Shown in pieces: positions 22,692 through 31,300 of a DNA stretch of 64,000 nucleotides (position 1 is the stretch's first letter; each line of letters starts with the position of its first letter). Source of the stretch: Maricaulis sp. (GTDB lineage: Bacteria; Pseudomonadota; Alphaproteobacteria; Caulobacterales; Maricaulaceae); contig NZ_JAEPOL010000011.1 of NCBI RefSeq assembly GCF_017642925.1, forward strand, positions 1 to 64,000. Direction: 5' to 3'. The position numbers were made by a program, and so were the translations under genes. The notes under the pieces were generated by a model that saw nothing but the letters and a program-made list of their open reading frames with translations, had not been told where the DNA came from and made no database searches.

Positions 22692-23636
22692 TCAGAAGCT
22701 GGCAGCCGGCGAGGCGCCGACGCGGGCACGGCCCGGCCCGTCGACGAGGGCCTCCACCGTGCGGCTGGATTGCAGATTGACGAAGCGGGCCACCTCGCCG
22801 TCGGCGGCGTTTTCCATGGCGCGGGCGCGCACGGAGAGCTGGATGCCCGGAGCTTCGAAGACGAGGGTGACGAGTTCGCCGCGTTCGATCATCAGCGGGC
22901 GCTGCAGGTCATAGCCGCGCAGCGGCTCGCCCGGGCGCAGGGCGCGGCGGGTTTCCAGGCCGATGATGGCATCCGGATCCAGCAGCGAGTCCGGACGCAG
23001 GCGGTCCGAGCGCAGCGAGACCCATTCGATGTCGGCGTCGGAGATCTCGGCGCCGGCCGGAATGGCGCGGGCCAGGACCGGCACGTCGACCGTGACATAG
23101 GCGCGGCCGGTGATGCGCACCGTCTGGGCGCCGTCATAAGGCGTGATGTCGGCGACGAGCATGCCCGAGCGCGGGTCGAAATTCATCGATGCGACCTGCA
23201 GCCCTCCGGTCGCATCGACCGGAGCATGCAGGGCCAGCGCGGTGTTCGACAGACGCACTTCGTGGACGCGGCCCTCTTCGGCGAACAATTCGCCTTCCAG
23301 AAGGTCGGTCAGCGTGGCGGCGTCGATCACCTGGCTGTCGCGGGCCACCGTGATGCGGCGGACGCTGGCGGCATTCGCCCAGTCCAGACCATTCTCGGCG
23401 GCGATGCGGCGGACATATTCCACCGTCAGCGAGGTGCGCCCGCCCGGTTCCGGGGCGCGGGCGACCACGATGTCGGCGGCTTCGCCGTCGACCGTGAAGA
23501 GATCGCCGAGCGTGATGTGTGCACCATCGACGAGGAGTGTTTCGCGCAGCACCACCGCGTCGCTGGCCAGGGCCTGCGGCGCAATCAGCGCCGAGGCGGC
23601 CAGGCAGGTGAGGGCGAGGAGAGACTTGCGGGTCAT
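22692..23636 (-). CDS. flgA: Flagellar P-ring assembly chaperone FlgA
   Basis: A 314-aa periplasmic protein with signal peptide (about 1-24, ending PQALAS). The C-terminal SAF/ChapFlgA part includes VPVLARAIPAGAEISDADIE, LETRRALRPGEPLRGYDLQR and LVTLVFEAPGIQLSVRARAM. FlgA helps FlgI fold and assemble into the P-ring. It is longer than the 219-aa enterobacterial protein because of an N-terminal extension, common in alphaproteobacteria. Between flgG and flgH, with 12 and 18 bases to its neighbours. Confidence 0.92.
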   Translation of the reverse strand: MTRKSLLALTCLAASALIAPQALASDAVVLRETLLVDGAHITLGDLFTVDGEAADIVVARAPEPGGRTSLTVEYVRRIAAENGLDWANAASVRRITVARDSQVIDAATLTDLLEGELFAEEGRVHEVRLSNTALALHAPVDATGGLQVASMNFDPRSGMLVADITPYDGAQTVRITGRAYVTVDVPVLARAIPAGAEISDADIEWVSLRSDRLRPDSLLDPDAIIGLETRRALRPGEPLRGYDLQRPLMIERGELVTLVFEAPGIQLSVRARAMENAADGEVARFVNLQSSRTVEALVDGPGRARVGASPAASF

Positions 23637-23648
23637 CTATTCGCTCCG

Positions 23649-24434
23649 TTAGCGCAGGTTCGAGGAAGCAGCGAGCATCTCGTCGGATGCCGTGATGACG
23701 CGGGCATTCATCTCGTAGGCGCGCTGCGCCTGGATCAGGGCCGTGATCTCGGCGACCGAGTTGACGTTGGAGCCTTCCACGAAACCCTGGCGGATGATGC
23801 CGTAGCCCGGCGAGCCCGGCGTGCCGACAGAGGCGGTGCCGGAAGCGGCGCTTTCCAGATAGAGATTGTCGCCCGTGGCTTCGAGGCCGGCCTCGTTGAA
23901 GAAGGTCACGAGTTCCAGCTGGCCCACGGTGGACGGTTCGGTCTGGCCGTCGATGAGCGCCTGGACCTGGCCCTGGGCGTTGATCGAGACTTCGCGAGCG
24001 CCCTGCGGAATGGCGATGCCCGGTGCGACCGTGTAGCCGTCGGAGGTGACGATCTCGCCTTCCGGGCTCAGGGCGAAATTGCCGGCGCGGGTATAGGCAT
24101 CGGAACCGTCAGGCAGCTGGACGCGGAAATAGCCGCGGCCCGAGATCGCCAGGTCGTAGGTATTGCCGGTGTTCGACAGCGGACCCTGTTCGGTGATCCG
24201 GTAGATGGCGTCGGCCTGGACGCCGAGACCGACCTGGACGCCCGTCGGCACGATGGTGCCGGCGTCGGAGGAGTTCATCCCCATGGCCTGGACGTTCTGG
24301 TAGAGCAGGTCCTGGAACTGGGCACGCTGGCGCTGGAAGGCCGTCGTGTTCATGTTGGCCAGGTTGTTCGAGATCACTTCGACATTCAGCTGCTGGGCCT
24401 GCATGCCGGTGGCGGCGGTGGTGAGGGAGCGCAT
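23649..24434 (-). CDS. flgG: Flagellar distal rod protein FlgG
   Basis: A 261-aa distal rod subunit. The N-terminal rod signature MRSLTTAATGMQAQQLNVEV, then ISNNLANMNTTAFQRQRAQF, and the C-terminal GFVEGSNVNSVAEITALIQA, QRAYEMNARVITASDEML are classic for FlgG. AAGGAGGAG lies seven bases before the ATG. Downstream of flgF by 14 bases in the sigma-54 operon. Confidence 0.96.
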   Translation of the reverse strand: MRSLTTAATGMQAQQLNVEVISNNLANMNTTAFQRQRAQFQDLLYQNVQAMGMNSSDAGTIVPTGVQVGLGVQADAIYRITEQGPLSNTGNTYDLAISGRGYFRVQLPDGSDAYTRAGNFALSPEGEIVTSDGYTVAPGIAIPQGAREVSINAQGQVQALIDGQTEPSTVGQLELVTFFNEAGLEATGDNLYLESAASGTASVGTPGSPGYGIIRQGFVEGSNVNSVAEITALIQAQRAYEMNARVITASDEMLAASSNLR

Positions 24435-24448
24435 GGTTCAACTCCTCC

Positions 24449-25201
24449 TTAAGAGACGCGGCCGAGGCGCTCGATGGCGCGCTTGTTCAGGTCTTCGGCG
24501 TCGTTCAGGAATTTGGACACGGACTGGTAGGTCCGCATGATGCTCATCATGTCGGTCAGTTCGGTGATCGACTCGACATTGGAGCGCTCGACATAGCCCT
24601 GGCGCACGACCGGATCGAAGGCCGGCTGGGGCTGGTTTTCCGGATCGTCGGCATTGGCGACCGTGTAGCGGCCATTGCCTTCCTTGGTCATCAGCGAGCG
24701 GTTGGGCACTTCGAACACGCCGATGCGGCCGACGGCCTGGCCGTCCTGCATGATCACGCCGCCGTCGACCACAATGGTCTCGGTCGCGTTGGGGTCGAGC
24801 AGGATCGGGGCGCGGGTGTCGGCGTCGAGCACCGGGGCACCGTCGGCAGCGACCAGCTGGCCGTCGGCATCGGTGCGGAAGCGACCGTCACGCGTATATT
24901 GTTCGGTGCCGTTGAAGTCGACGGCGAAGAAGCCTTCGCCCTCGATGGCGACGTCGAACTGGCGGCCGGTGAAGTCGAGCGCACCCTGGCTGAAGTCGCG
25001 GCCCATGCCCCAGTTCGTCACGTACTGAAGCTCTGACGGTCCGTCGGCGTGTTCGGCGGTGCGGGCGGGCTGGTTCTCGAGAAGCAGCGACTCGACCTTG
25101 AAGCCGGCCGTGTTCGCGTTCGCGATGTTGTTGGCGATGACGTCCATGTCCCGGCGAAGGGTCATCTGGCGCGTCAGGCCGATCATGATTGCGTTGTCCA
25201 T
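24449..25201 (-). CDS. flgF: Flagellar proximal rod protein FlgF
   Basis: A 250-aa rod subunit. MDNAIMIGLTRQMTLRRDMD begins the protein, then VIANNIANANTAGFKVESLL, FDVAIEGEGFFAVDF and the C-terminal QGYVERSNVESITELTDMMS. The ATG at 25201 is chosen because the upstream-extended frame would run through the leader. It is the first gene of the operon, 64 bases downstream of a sigma-54 promoter, and is divergent from fliL. Confidence 0.95.
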   Translation of the reverse strand: MDNAIMIGLTRQMTLRRDMDVIANNIANANTAGFKVESLLLENQPARTAEHADGPSELQYVTNWGMGRDFSQGALDFTGRQFDVAIEGEGFFAVDFNGTEQYTRDGRFRTDADGQLVAADGAPVLDADTRAPILLDPNATETIVVDGGVIMQDGQAVGRIGVFEVPNRSLMTKEGNGRYTVANADDPENQPQPAFDPVVRQGYVERSNVESITELTDMMSIMRTYQSVSKFLNDAEDLNKRAIERLGRVS

Positions 25202-25263
25202 CGGGCGGTTTCCTTTCTGGATACCTGGTGTCGCCGTCGTATCGCAGCGATTGCCCGACAAGT

Positions 25264-25279
25264 TGCACGCAGCGTGCCA
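25264..25279 (-). promoter_or_regulatory. Sigma-54 promoter of flgF-flgG-flgA-flgH
   Basis: On the minus strand TGGCACGCTGCGTGCA has GG at 25278-25277 and GC at 25266-25265 with exact N10 spacing; the TGGCACG core is perfect. Confidence 0.83.
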
Positions 25280-25334
25280 AGGTTAATTTTGTTGGTTATC
25301 AGCCACTTGGCCCGATCGCCTTGGGGGACAGGCC

Positions 25335-25348
25335 TGCCGGGTCCGGCA
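25335..25348. promoter_or_regulatory. Candidate FlbD (ftr) palindrome between flgF and fliL
   Basis: TGCCGG-GT-CCGGCA is a perfect inverted repeat about 57 bases upstream of the flgF sigma-54 promoter. Two TTAA half-sites 12 bases apart (25405 and 25421) lie nearer fliL but do not have the CtrA spacing. Confidence 0.45.
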
Positions 25349-25459
25349 ATCCTGTCCGGGCGGGTGGGAAGAAGTTGCCGGGGCGGGGGGAGCACTACGA
25401 AACGTTAACCGCAGTGACCGTTAATAGGCCCAGGACGATTCCCCCGTTTGGAGCCCGCA

Positions 25460-26035
25460 ATGGCCGACGAAGAAACAGAAACCGAAGACGGCGCCGAAGG
25501 CGAAGAAAAGGCCAAGAAGAGCCCGATAAAGCTCATTCTTTTCATTGGCTTGCCTGTGCTGATCCTGCTGCTCGCGGGTGTCGGCGGCTTCCTTCTGTTC
25601 TCCGGTGGCGGCGACGATGCGGCCGAGCATGCCGATTCGTCGCATGGCGAATCGGGGGGTGACGGGCATGGCGGCGATACGCATGCCGCGGCCGAACAAC
25701 ATGCCGAACCGCATTATTTCGACCTGCGCGAGGGCGATGGCGAGGTGGAGACGATCACCACCAACATCCGGTCTTCGGATGGCCGCCCGGTTCTGGTGCA
25801 GCTTAAATTGTCCTTCGAGTCCACGAATCCGGAGATGGAGAGCATTCTCCAGTCCCATGTGGATCCGATCATGGACCAATTCATCATGTTCCTGCGCGAG
25901 CTGCGCGAGGACGATCTCTACGGGTCGGCGGGTATGCACCGCGTGCGGCTGGAATTGCTGCGCCGGGTGAATCTGGCGATCGAGCCGGCCCAGGTGGATG
26001 CCGTGCTCATCCAGGAATTCCTGATTGTCGACTAA
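25460..26035 (+). CDS. fliL: Flagellar stator-associated protein FliL
   Basis: A 191-aa inner-membrane protein. A charged, acidic/basic N-terminus (to about residue 22) is followed by one membrane span (LILFIGLPVLILLLAGVGGF at about 26-45), a Gly/His/Ser-rich linker and the periplasmic FliL domain (RPVLVQLKLSFESTNPEME, then DQFIMFLREL and LRRVNLAIEPAQVDAVLIQEFLIV split over the C-terminus). FliL supports stator function around the motor. The ATG at 25460 is used; a TTG four codons earlier is less likely. First gene of the fliL-fliM-DUF6468-motE-AMIN/TPR run. Confidence 0.93.
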   Translation: MADEETETEDGAEGEEKAKKSPIKLILFIGLPVLILLLAGVGGFLLFSGGGDDAAEHADSSHGESGGDGHGGDTHAAAEQHAEPHYFDLREGDGEVETITTNIRSSDGRPVLVQLKLSFESTNPEMESILQSHVDPIMDQFIMFLRELREDDLYGSAGMHRVRLELLRRVNLAIEPAQVDAVLIQEFLIVD

Positions 26036-26056
26036 CGCTTAACTGGACGGATTTCG

Positions 26057-27190
26057 ATGTCTGACGACTTGGATCAAGACGCGCTGGCCGCCGAATGGGA
26101 GGCAATGGCCGAGGACGGTGACGACCTCGACCTGGCGTCCGAATGGGAGGCAATGGTCGGCGGCGGCGACGATGACGACCAGGATCTTCCCACCGTTGGC
26201 GGCGGACCCGAGCGCATCCTCAACCAGGACGAAATCGACAGCCTGCTCGGCTTCTCGCTGACCGACGACGATGCCGCCGACAAGTCCGGCATCCGCGCGA
26301 TCATCAATTCGGCGCTTGTAAGTTATGAGCGCCTGCCGATGCTGGAAATTGTCTTCGACCGCTTGGTGCGGCTAATGACGACCAGCCTGCGCAATTTCAC
26401 CTCGGACAATGTCGAGGTGTCGCTCGATAATATTTCATCCATCCGCTTCGGCGACTACCTCAACTCGATCCCGCTGCCGGCGATCCTGGCCGTGTTCCGG
26501 GCCCAGCAGCTGGACAATTACGGCCTGCTGACGGTCGACTCCAACCTGATCTACTCGATCGTGGACGTGCTGCTCGGCGGCCGCCGCGGCACGTCGGCCA
26601 TGCGGATCGAGGGGCGTCCCTACACCACGATCGAGCGTATGCTGGTGCAGCGCATGATCGAAGTCGTGCTGGGCGATGCCAAACAGGCTTTCCAGCCGCT
26701 GACCGAAGTCGATTTCGATCTGGAGCGCGTGGAGACCAATCCGCGCTTCGCCGCGATCGCCCGCCCGGCCAACGCCGCCATTCTCGTCAAGCTTCGCATC
26801 GACATGGAAGATCGCGGCGGCCGCATCGAATTGCTGCTGCCCTATGCTACCCTGGAGCCGATCCGGAAGATGCTGCTGCAGCAGTTCATGGGCGAGAAGT
26901 TCGGCCGCGACAATATCTGGGAAGGCCACCTGGCCACCGAGCTGTGGTCGACGAACATGGAAGTCCAGGCCGTTCTGGACGAACAGCGCCTGCCGCTCGG
27001 CAAGGTGGCCGATCTCAAGGTCGGCGACACGCTTTTCCTCGACGCCACCCCGAACAGCGAGGTGGAGTTGCGTTGCGGCCAGGTGCCGCTCACCCGCGGC
27101 CGCATGGGCCGTATCGGACACAATGTTGCCCTGCGCCTGAGCGGTCCGCTCTCGCCGGGGGCCAAGAAAGCGATGATGAGGTTCGCATGA
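26057..27190 (+). CDS. fliM: Flagellar motor switch protein FliM
   Basis: A 377-aa C-ring switch protein. The acidic N-terminus contains two near copies of an EWEAM motif (about 13-17 and 29-33), followed by ILNQDEIDSLLGF at about 54-66, the usual FliM boundary motif. The middle domain has YERLPMLEIVFDRLVRLMTT and the rest shows the FliM pattern to GRIGHNVALRLSGPLSP. It binds phosphorylated CheY-type regulators through the N-terminus and FliG/FliN in the ring. Its stop overlaps the next start (ATGA). Confidence 0.95.
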   Translation: MSDDLDQDALAAEWEAMAEDGDDLDLASEWEAMVGGGDDDDQDLPTVGGGPERILNQDEIDSLLGFSLTDDDAADKSGIRAIINSALVSYERLPMLEIVFDRLVRLMTTSLRNFTSDNVEVSLDNISSIRFGDYLNSIPLPAILAVFRAQQLDNYGLLTVDSNLIYSIVDVLLGGRRGTSAMRIEGRPYTTIERMLVQRMIEVVLGDAKQAFQPLTEVDFDLERVETNPRFAAIARPANAAILVKLRIDMEDRGGRIELLLPYATLEPIRKMLLQQFMGEKFGRDNIWEGHLATELWSTNMEVQAVLDEQRLPLGKVADLKVGDTLFLDATPNSEVELRCGQVPLTRGRMGRIGHNVALRLSGPLSPGAKKAMMRFA

Positions 27191-27588
27191 CGCTCGCAGC
27201 TCTGGTTTTCGAAGGCCTGGTGGCCGCGCTTCTCGTCGTTGCCGTCGTGATGTGCTTGCGTGTCGACCGTCGTCTGAATGCCCTGAAGAAGGGACAGGAC
27301 GGCGTGCAGTCCTCCGTGATCGCGCTCAATGAGGCGACCGATCGTGCCCGGGCCAGCCTGGCTGCCCTCGAGCGCGCCACCAGCCAGTCCGGTGATGTGC
27401 TGGAAACGCGCGTCGCCGAGGCCCGCAAGCTGGCCGACGAGCTGCGGCTGATCACCGGCGAGGCCGATCGCCGGGCAGACAGCCTGTCGTCGCGCCGGGC
27501 CCCGGCTCCGAGCCGCCGCCGCGCCAGCGAGATCTTTCCCGAAGGCGCCGGCTCGCGCGTCATCAACGATCTGAAGGATGTGAGATAG
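27187..27588 (+). CDS. Small single-span membrane protein of the DUF6468 type
   Basis: A 133-aa protein with an N-terminal membrane span (LVFEGLVAALLVVAVVMCL at about 5-23) and a cytoplasmic helical part rich in Arg, Ala and Glu (RRLNALKKGQDGVQSSVIAL, RASLAALERATSQ, EARKLADELRLITGEADRRA), likely a coiled coil. It starts inside the fliM stop codon and is followed after four bases by motE, so it is translationally tied to motor genes. Proteins of this type occur at the same position in other alphaproteobacterial motility loci; no function is assigned with certainty. Confidence 0.75.
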   Translation: MTLAALVFEGLVAALLVVAVVMCLRVDRRLNALKKGQDGVQSSVIALNEATDRARASLAALERATSQSGDVLETRVAEARKLADELRLITGEADRRADSLSSRRAPAPSRRRASEIFPEGAGSRVINDLKDVR

Positions 27589-27591
27589 GTC

Positions 27592-28353
27592 ATGCGCGAA
27601 CCGGTTCGTCTGCTCGCCGTTCTCGCCGTCCTGATGGGCGGCCTGTTCGGCCTGAAAGCCCTGTCGGTCGCCAATGGCGCCGCCGATTGGTGGGAAGCCC
27701 ATGCTGCCACGCTGCTCGCCGAAGAGGCGACGCCGCAGGAAAGCGGTGACGGCCATGACACGTCTGCCGATGCGGACGCCGCACATGATGCCGAAGAGGG
27801 CGAACACGCGGCGGAGACGCCGGCCGCATCGCCTGTTCCGGACACGGCGTTCCAGCCAGCCGGTGACGTGTCTGCCGCCTTCGCCGAACGCATTGCCAGC
27901 GGCATGCGCACGGCCGAGGAAGACCGCGTCTTCTATCGCCTGCGCGAACGCTCTGCCGAACTGGACCGCCGTGAACAGGAACTGGAAACCCGCGAAGCCC
28001 TGATGCTGGCCATGGAACAGCGCGTCGACGGCAAGATCGAGGAGCTCAACACGCTACGCACGCAGATCATGGAGCTCACCGACAGCCTGTCCGAACGCGA
28101 AGGTCAGGACATGCAGGTGATCGTCGACTGGTATGGCGCCATGGATCCGGGCGATGCCGCCGAGCGGATCGCCAGCCTGGACATGGAAACCCAGATCCAG
28201 ATCGCCTCGCGCATGTCGCAGCGCAAATTCGGGCCGATCCTGGCCGAGATGACGCCGGACGCCGCTGCCGCGGTGACCCAGCGCATGGCGACCCGCAGCG
28301 ACCTGCCCGATACCGTGGCGGAGCTGGAGGCCCGGCTTGCCGAAGGCGGCTAG
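27592..28353 (+). CDS. motE: MotE-like motility protein with MgtE-N-type domain
   Basis: A 253-aa protein with an N-terminal membrane or signal segment (VRLLAVLAVLMGGLFGLKAL at about 5-24), an acidic Glu/Asp/Ala-rich linker, a coiled coil (about 120-165: RLRERSAELDRREQELETRE) and a C-terminal MgtE-N-like helical repeat (YGAMDPGDAAERIASLDMET, QIASRMSQRKFGPILAEMTP). In Sinorhizobium MotE is a periplasmic chaperone for MotC. Its 3' end overlaps the next gene by 17 bases. Confidence 0.82.
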   Translation: MREPVRLLAVLAVLMGGLFGLKALSVANGAADWWEAHAATLLAEEATPQESGDGHDTSADADAAHDAEEGEHAAETPAASPVPDTAFQPAGDVSAAFAERIASGMRTAEEDRVFYRLRERSAELDRREQELETREALMLAMEQRVDGKIEELNTLRTQIMELTDSLSEREGQDMQVIVDWYGAMDPGDAAERIASLDMETQIQIASRMSQRKFGPILAEMTPDAAAAVTQRMATRSDLPDTVAELEARLAEGG

Positions 28354-31300
28354 ACATATCGCCTCTCTGACCGGCGGGCTGACCCTCGCCTTGCTCGGTT
28401 CGACAGCCCTGGCCCAGACGGCCGGGGCGTTTGTCGTCGAGCGCACGGGTGCGGGCGCGCGCATCGTCATTGACTATGACGATGCGATCGCGAATGCGCG
28501 CCCGTCTGCGGCTGCCGATGTCGAACACACTGTCCTGATCGTCCGCCTGAGCGAACCGCTGGAGGCGGATGTCGCCGGTCTGGCCGATCAGCTTGGCAAT
28601 CTGGCAGCCCGTGCGCGTCTCGATCGCGACGGCTCGACCCTGCGCATCGCCCTCAACCAGACCGCCGACGCCCATGTGTCGTCGAGCTATGACCAGGTGG
28701 CGATCGATATCGTTCCTGTCGGCGCGCCGGCGCCTGCACCGATCGTGTCGCCGCGCGAGGCGCGCGAGCGCGAAGAGGCGCGTCAGGCTGCCGAGCGCGC
28801 GGCCAATCCGCCGCCCGTGCCGTTGGTTGACGCACTGCCGGTGCAATACCGCGTCGGGCAGGCGACCGAATACACACGCATCGAGTTTCTCTGGCCTCGC
28901 GAGGTCGGTTTCGAACTTGCGCAGAGCGGCAATACCGCGACCATCCGCTTTGACGCCCCGGCCGATATCGAGCTGGGCCGTCTGCGCGGATCGCCGCCGC
29001 GCTTCCTGGAAAACGTCCGCGGCGAACGCGATGTGAATGACTGGGTTCTCACGCTGGACGTGACGGACGGTGTCGAGGTGCGGGCCTGGAATGAAGGCGG
29101 CCGCGTCGTTGTGGACCTGCCCGATCCGGACGTGGCAAGCGCGGCAGCCCTGCTGGCCCAGCTCGGCGATCTGTCAGCCGAAACGGGCGGCGAAGCCGAG
29201 CCGGAAGAGACCGTTCCGGAAGAGGCTGCCGATACAGTGTCCGTCGCGGATGCCACAGAGACGCCGGCCCGCGGTCCTGCACAGCTGCAGCCGGAACCGG
29301 CGGCCGAGCCCCGGCCCGCAGAAGACGAGCCGGTTGCAGACACCCAGTACGTCTCGGCCGACGCCCCGATTGTCGCTGAAGGCGGCGACCCCGTACCGGC
29401 CGATGGCCGCGTGCGCGCGAATGTCTCCGAGTTCAATGGCGACCTGCGGGTCGAGTTCGACTGGGCGGCGCCTCTGGGCGCGGCCGTCTTCCGCCGCGGC
29501 GAGGCGGTCTGGATCGTGTTCGATGCGGCGGCCGATATCGACCTGCGCGAGATGGAAATGGCCAATCGCCGCCATGTGCGCGACTACACGGCCGTGCGCG
29601 GTGAGGACTGGTCGGCCGCGCGCATCGCCGTGCCCTCGACCTCGCAGGCCGAGGCACGGATCGAAGGCGCGCGCTGGACGGTGGTTTTCTCCGAACGGAT
29701 CGACTCGCCGCCGCGTCCGATCAATGTGCGCCGCGATGCCCGCCGCACGAGGCCGGGCCGCATCCTGATGGATATCGCCGATCCGCGCGCCATCCGCTGG
29801 ATCGAGGACCCCGTTGTGGGAGATCGGATCGGCGTGGTCACGGCCGGTGCGCCGGTACAGGGCCTGACCGCCCGCCGCGACTTTGTCGGCGGTGCGCTGT
29901 TGCCCAGCGCCCAGGGCGGCGCCGTGGAAGCCATCGCCGAAGATATCGAGATCAGCCTGATTACCTCGGGTGTGGCGATCAGCCGCCCGGAAGGGCTCAA
30001 CCTGTCGCCGGCATCGGAGGCCGCTGCGGCGGGCGCGGAGAGCTCGGTCCTGTCGAACATTTCCTCGCCAGCACTGATCTATTTCGATGCCTGGGACGGC
30101 GACAGCTACTTCCGGCGTGACTGGAATGCCCGCCTGCGCCGTGCGGCGCTGGAAGAGGGCACCGACGGCAAGATTGCACTGGCCCGCTTCCTTCTGGCCA
30201 ATGAGCTGGCACCGGAAGCGCTCGGCATGCTCGATCTTGCAATCCAGCAGGACGCCTCGCTGGCAAACGATCCCCATGTGCGCTCGCTGCAGGGCGTGGC
30301 CAGCTACATGATGGACCGGCTGACCGACGCCCAGACCTATTTCTCGCATCCCGCGCTTGCTGTCGATCCGGCAGCCGATCTCTGGCGTGCGATGACAGCC
30401 GTCGGCGAGGAGCGCTGGGCCGATGCCCGCCGCCGCTTCGCGTCCGGTGACAGCACGATCTATTATTATCCGCCGGTCTGGCAGTCGCGGTTTCTGGTCG
30501 CCCACGCCCGTGCTGCGATGGAGTTGCGGGACTATGCGGCCGCCCAGGACCTGCTCTACCAGGCTGAGGCCGGCGAACCGGATGACCGGACGCGTCGCGA
30601 GGCGCAATACATCCAGGCACGCCTGGCCGAGGCCGACGGCCAGATCGAGCAGGCGATCGCGCTGCTGCAGGATCTGTCGGATTCCGGCGACGCACAGATG
30701 GAAGCCAAGGCGCTGTCCGACCTTTATCGCCTGCAGCTGGCCGCGGGGCAGATCACCCGCACCGAGGCGATCGACGCGCTGGAAAACCTGCGCTTCCGCT
30801 GGCGCGGCGACACGATCGAACTGGATACGGTGCGTGCGCTGGGCGAGCTCTATGTCAGCGCCGGCGAATATGCGCGCGGGCTGGAAACGATGGACACCGC
30901 CCAGGCGCGCTTCCCGGATACCGAAGCCGGCCGCCGGATCGGCGAGGACATGGATGCGATCTTCCGCCGTCTCTTCCTCGATGGCGAAGCCGATCGCATG
31001 GATCCGGTCGAATCTGTCGCCATTTTCTACGAATATCAGCACCTCGTGCCGATCGGCGCCGACGGCGACCGCATGGTGCGCCGCCTGGCCGAACGCCTGA
31101 TCGCCTTCGACCTGCTCGATCCGGCCTCCGAACTGCTGCAGCACCAGGTGGAATACCGCCTGCGCGAGCCGCTCGCCCGGGCGCGTGTCGCGACCGATCT
31201 TGCGGTCGTCTACCTGATGGACCGGCGCTATGAAGACGCGATCAACGCCTTGCGGACATCCCGCATCGCCGGCCTGTCCGAAGAGCTGCGCAATGAGCGC

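Noticed and set aside
25405-25424. CtrA box before fliL
   Set aside because: Two TTAA half-sites are present but 12 bases apart instead of 7.
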